Positions 60,420-64,000 of a DNA stretch of 64,000 nt are shown here, one piece after another (the stretch's first letter is position 1; each line of letters starts with the position of its first letter). The stretch spans positions 62,001 to 126,000 of the forward strand of contig NZ_VXCP01000006.1 of assembly GCF_011355085.1 (NCBI RefSeq). The letters run 5' to 3'. Origin of the DNA: Pseudomonas akapageensis (GTDB lineage Bacteria > Pseudomonadota > Gammaproteobacteria > Pseudomonadales > Pseudomonadaceae). The translations under genes and the position numbers were made by a program. Below the pieces are notes generated by a model. That model worked only from the letters and a program-made list of their open reading frames with translations, was not told the origin of the DNA and ran no database searches.

Positions 60420-63047
60420 ATGGCACAGAGTTCGACCCGTTTGCTTCGCCGTCTCAATCCCTACTGCGCCCAGGCCCTGAGTGCGGCGGCTTCGCTGTGC
60501 CAGAGCCGCGCCCATGCACAGATCAGCATCGAGCACTGGCTGCTCAAGCTGCTGGAGCAGGGCGAGGGCGACCTGACCCTCATCGCGCGCCGTTACGAAT
60601 GGGACATGGACGATCTCTGGCGCGGGCTGCTCGACCATCTCGAAACCCTGCCGCGCAGCATGCAGAGCAAGCCTCAGTTGTGCGGCAAACTGCAGCAACT
60701 CATCAAGAACGCCTGGCTGCTTGCGTCGCTTGACGACAACAACGACAACCTGCGTTCCGCGCACCTGCTCGGCGCGCTGTTGGAAACCCCGAGCCTGCTC
60801 TCATGCGAAGCTACGTGGCCGTTGCTCAGCATCAGAGAGGTGCAGTTGCAGCACTTGTTTGCAGTGCTCGATCAGCACTCCGAAGAGAGACCACAGATTC
60901 AGCAAGTATCCGCATTGGGCCGGACAGAAGTCATTACAGTGCTCCCAACCACTGCAGCCTGTTCCGATGCCTCGCAAGCCGTGCTGGACAAATTCACCCA
61001 GGACATCACCGCCAAGGCCAGGGAAGGGCGGATCGATCCCGTGTTCGGCCGTGACGATGAAATCCGTCAGGTCATCGACATACTCAGCCGTCGCCGCAAG
61101 AACAATCCCATCCTGGTCGGCGAGCCGGGAGTCGGCAAGACCGCCCTGGTCGAAGGCCTGGCCTTGCGTATCGTCGAAGGCAACGTCCCGAACAGCCTCA
61201 AACCCGTCAGTGTGCGCACCCTCGACCTCGGCCTGCTGCAAGCGGGCGCCGGCGTCAAAGGCGAGTTCGAACAACGGCTGAAAAACGTCATCGATGCCGT
61301 GCAGCAATCGGCAGATCCGGTACTGCTGTTCATCGACGAAGCCCATACCCTGATCGGTGCCGGGAACCAGGCGGGCGGTGCCGACGCGGCGAACCTGCTC
61401 AAGCCGGCCCTGGCCCGGGGCGAGTTGCGCACCATCGCCGCCACCACCTGGAGCGAATACAAACAGTACTTCGAGCGCGATGCCGCCCTGGAGCGACGCT
61501 TCCAGATGGTCAAGGTCGACGAGCCGGACGATGCCAGCGCCTGTCTCATGCTGCGCGGCCTCAAGTCCCGCTACGCCAGCCACCATGGCGTGCACATCCA
61601 GGACGCGGCGGTACAGGCCGCCGTGAGCCTGTCGCGACGCTACCTGACCGGCCGGCAACTGCCGGACAAGGCCGTGGACCTGCTCGACACCGCCAGCGCA
61701 CGCGTACGCATGAGCCTCGACTGTGAACCCCAGGCGCTGGTCCGGCTCAAGGCCCGGCAGGCCGCCCTGGAACTGGAGCGCCAGGCCCTGGAAGAAGACG
61801 CCCAGCTCAGCGGCAGCAAAACCGGCGAACGCCTGGCGAAGATCGCAGCGCAATCTGCCGAGTTGCACCTTCAGCAAATCGACCTGGACCAGCGATACCG
61901 GTACGAACTCGACCTGACCCAGATACTTCTCGTTGCCCGTCAGGCCGAGCGCGGGTTGGACACCTGCGCGCAATTGCAACGGCAACTTGCCGAGGCCCAG
62001 GGCAACCAGCCGTTGCTCTCCCTCGACGTCGACCCCCGCAGCGTGGCCGAAGTCATCGCCGACTGGACTGGCGTTCCTCTGGGCAGCCTGCTCAAGGACG
62101 AACAAGCCAACCTGCTGGCGCTGGAACAACAACTGAGTGAGCGCGTCGTGGGCCAGGACCATGCCCTGAGCGCCCTGGCCCAACGTCTGCGTGCAGCCAA
62201 GACCGGCCTCACCGACGACAAAGCCCCATTGGGCGTTTTCCTGCTGGTAGGCACCAGCGGCGTCGGCAAGACCGAAACCGCCCTGGCCCTGGCCGACAGC
62301 CTGTTCGGTGGCGAGAAGTCCCTCATCACCCTCAACCTTTCCGAATACCAGGAAGCCCACACCGTCAGCCAACTCAAGGGCTCGCCGCCCGGTTATGTTG
62401 GCTACGGCCAGGGCGGGGTGCTCACGGAAGCTGTACGGCAACGGCCCTACAGCGTCGTACTGCTCGACGAAGTGGAGAAAGCCCATCGCGACGTGCTCAA
62501 CCTGTTCTACCAGGTCTTCGATCGCGGCTTCATGCGCGATGGGGAAGGGCGCGAAATCGACTTTCGCAACACCGTCATCGTCATGACCTCCAACCTCGGC
62601 AGCGACGAACTGCAAGCCTGCCTGCAAGAGCAGCCCGACGCGTCGGACCGCTTCCTCCACGAACTGCTGCGACCGATCCTGCGCGAGCACTTCCAGCCGG
62701 CCCTGCTGGCACGCTTCCAGACGTTGATCTATCGCCCACTGCAAGCCGACGCCCTCAAGCGCATCGTCACCCTCAAGCTAGCCCAGGTCGCCAAACGCCT
62801 GCAGCGCCACTACGGCCTGGACTGCCAGATCAACGAGCCACTCAGGGATGCCCTGGTCACCGCCTGCCTGCTGCCCGACACCGGAGCGCGCAACATCGAC
62901 AGTCTGCTCAACCAGCAGATCCTGCCGGTGCTCAGCCAACAACTGCTGCAACGTCAAGCGGCCCGGCAGACAACCCACGGCGTGACCCTGGGCTACAGCG
63001 ATGAAGAAGGCATCACCTTGCACTTCATCGATGCCACGGAGGCCTGA
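60420..63047 (+). CDS. clpV: Type VI AAA+ ATPase ClpV
   Basis: An 875-residue cytoplasmic unfoldase of the ClpB/Hsp100 type that recycles contracted sheath by extracting TssC. Two ATPase modules are present: GEPGVGKTALVEG near residue 237 and LLVGTSGVGKTETALALA near 609. The N-terminal domain and middle coiled region (LKARQAALELERQALEED) are typical. It begins with an ATG preceded by AAGGA at 60420. It lies between hcp and vgrG. Confidence 0.95.
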   Translation: MAQSSTRLLRRLNPYCAQALSAAASLCQSRAHAQISIEHWLLKLLEQGEGDLTLIARRYEWDMDDLWRGLLDHLETLPRSMQSKPQLCGKLQQLIKNAWLLASLDDNNDNLRSAHLLGALLETPSLLSCEATWPLLSIREVQLQHLFAVLDQHSEERPQIQQVSALGRTEVITVLPTTAACSDASQAVLDKFTQDITAKAREGRIDPVFGRDDEIRQVIDILSRRRKNNPILVGEPGVGKTALVEGLALRIVEGNVPNSLKPVSVRTLDLGLLQAGAGVKGEFEQRLKNVIDAVQQSADPVLLFIDEAHTLIGAGNQAGGADAANLLKPALARGELRTIAATTWSEYKQYFERDAALERRFQMVKVDEPDDASACLMLRGLKSRYASHHGVHIQDAAVQAAVSLSRRYLTGRQLPDKAVDLLDTASARVRMSLDCEPQALVRLKARQAALELERQALEEDAQLSGSKTGERLAKIAAQSAELHLQQIDLDQRYRYELDLTQILLVARQAERGLDTCAQLQRQLAEAQGNQPLLSLDVDPRSVAEVIADWTGVPLGSLLKDEQANLLALEQQLSERVVGQDHALSALAQRLRAAKTGLTDDKAPLGVFLLVGTSGVGKTETALALADSLFGGEKSLITLNLSEYQEAHTVSQLKGSPPGYVGYGQGGVLTEAVRQRPYSVVLLDEVEKAHRDVLNLFYQVFDRGFMRDGEGREIDFRNTVIVMTSNLGSDELQACLQEQPDASDRFLHELLRPILREHFQPALLARFQTLIYRPLQADALKRIVTLKLAQVAKRLQRHYGLDCQINEPLRDALVTACLLPDTGARNIDSLLNQQILPVLSQQLLQRQAARQTTHGVTLGYSDEEGITLHFIDATEA

Positions 63048-63049
63048 CC

Positions 63050-64000
63050 ATGTCCCAAGCCTTACTTACCTTCTTCGACCACAGCCGCCACAAACTCCAG
63101 GTAGGGGACATCAAGGCACCGCTCGACGTCCTGGTTTTTCGCGGTGAGGAATGCCTGAGCAAACCCTTCAACTATTCGATTGAGTTCACCTGCACCGAAC
63201 AGGACCTCGCCGCCGACCAACTGCTCGGCCGCGAAGCCCGCTTCAGTCTGCACGCCCGACCGCAAAAGCAGCCGTTCTCCTTTGGCCTGCCGGTACCCGA
63301 GATTAAGCCGCTGCGCAACTTCTACGGCGTGATCACCGGCTTCCAGCGCCTGTCGGCCTCCCGCGACGAGGCCCGCTACAAGGTCACTCTGCAGCCGCGC
63401 CTGGCGTTGCTCGACCGGGGGAAGCAGTACCGCATCTACCAGCACAAGTCGGTGCCGGAAATCGTCGAGCACATCCTGCGCAGCCGCCATGATTTTCGCG
63501 GTCAGGATTTTCTATTCAAGCTGGCGAACGAATACCCCAAACGCGAACAGGTCATGCAGTACGGCGAAAGCGACTTCGCCTTCATCGCCCGCCTGCTGGC
63601 CGAAGTCGGCATCTGGTACCGCTTCACCAGCGACGAACGCCTGAAGATCGACGTGGTCGAGTTCCACGACCACCAGCGCCACTACCAGTTCGACGTCCAG
63701 TTGCCTTACCGCCCGCCCGGCGGCATGAGCAGCGACGAGGATGCCGCCTGGGATTTGCAGACCCGCCACCAGGTGGTGGAACGCAACATCAACATCCGCG
63801 CCTACAACCACCGCGAAGCCAGCGCCTCCCTAGACGGCGAGATCGACCAGACCCGCGGCGCCAAGACCACCTACGGCGAGGCCTACCACTACGCCGAGCC
63901 TTACACCGTGCTCGGCGACCGCTATGCCCTGGACGAAAGAACCCTGCAATGCGAAAGCGGCATTTTCTACGCGCGCCTGAGCCACGAACGCTACCTCAAC
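63050..64000 (+). CDS. vgrG: Type VI spike protein VgrG (partial)
   Basis: The first 317 residues of a spike-tip protein that continues past the right edge. It starts MSQALLTFFDHSRHKLQVG, two bases after the clpV stop, with GGAGG upstream. The phage gp27-like base has NFYGVITGF, YQHKSVPEIVEHIL, REQVMQYGESDFAFIARLLAEVGIWYRF and DLQTRHQVVERNINIRAYN. Any C-terminal effector extension lies outside the window. Confidence 0.95.
   Translation, partial: MSQALLTFFDHSRHKLQVGDIKAPLDVLVFRGEECLSKPFNYSIEFTCTEQDLAADQLLGREARFSLHARPQKQPFSFGLPVPEIKPLRNFYGVITGFQRLSASRDEARYKVTLQPRLALLDRGKQYRIYQHKSVPEIVEHILRSRHDFRGQDFLFKLANEYPKREQVMQYGESDFAFIARLLAEVGIWYRFTSDERLKIDVVEFHDHQRHYQFDVQLPYRPPGGMSSDEDAAWDLQTRHQVVERNINIRAYNHREASASLDGEIDQTRGAKTTYGEAYHYAEPYTVLGDRYALDERTLQCESGIFYARLSHERYLN

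Overview
The window looks like chromosomal DNA of a fluorescens-group Pseudomonas. The evidence is GC-rich coding with short intergenic gaps, four REPIN-type palindromes of the Pseudomonas REP family, a pseudomonad-type metallothionein, sulfite reductase followed by a DUF934 protein, and a type VI secretion (T6SS) locus. No rRNA, tRNA, insertion sequence or CRISPR array was seen.

Layout. (1) 1-313 is the start of a sensor kinase whose N-terminus closely resembles a second kinase at 22968. (2) 0.5-8.8 kb: an MHS-family transporter, a VOC protein, an ornithine cyclodeaminase-like protein and an APC permease, then an overlapping operon of RpiR regulator, cysteine hydrolase, glutamine-synthetase-like ligase and N-formylglutamate amidohydrolase. 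A 16-bp palindrome matching the HexR/RpiR consensus lies upstream of the regulator. (3) 9-16.5 kb: a DUF488 protein, a DMT exporter with a structured leader, and a rut-like but incomplete set (luciferase-like monooxygenase, flavin reductase, isochorismatase-fold hydrolase, two NCS1 permeases). Three copies of a GntR-like operator tie its promoters together. (4) 16.6-25.9 kb: a four-gene operon of two related secreted proteins plus CsgB- and CsgA-like curlins, preceded by a strong sigma-54 promoter candidate. It lies next to a divergent kinase and sigma-54 activator pair. (5) 26-33.2 kb: sulfite reductase and DUF934, mobA, an OmpR/kinase pair, a Tat-type exported MsrB/MsrA pair, and an NTF2-like protein. 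(6) 33.4-48.5 kb: an accessory conflict-type island. It holds a TIR-transmembrane-propeller protein, a coupled TIR/STAND-NTPase/PGDYG-like operon, a GH19-SH3-papain-like hydrolase, a caspase-like protease, a 1984-residue double alpha/beta-hydrolase-CHAT protein, and a Yip1 gene broken by a 16-bp duplication. (7) 48.7-53.5 kb: metallothionein, a methyltransferase and four transcription regulators. (8) 53.9-64 kb: T6SS genes tssB-tssC-tssK-tssL-ompA-like-hcp-clpV-vgrG, with vgrG running off the end.

How the parts may work together. The strongest candidate for an undescribed system is the 33.4-48.5 kb island: TIR sensors or NADases and a STAND NTPase beside a caspase, a CHAT-protease/lipase fusion and a peptidoglycan hydrolase, next to a T6SS. 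A second candidate is the curlin operon: it encodes two uncharacterised secreted proteins, lacks any visible csgC/E/F/G, and appears to be controlled by a dedicated sigma-54 two-component system. All functions are read from sequence motifs and neighbourhood; no database search was possible.
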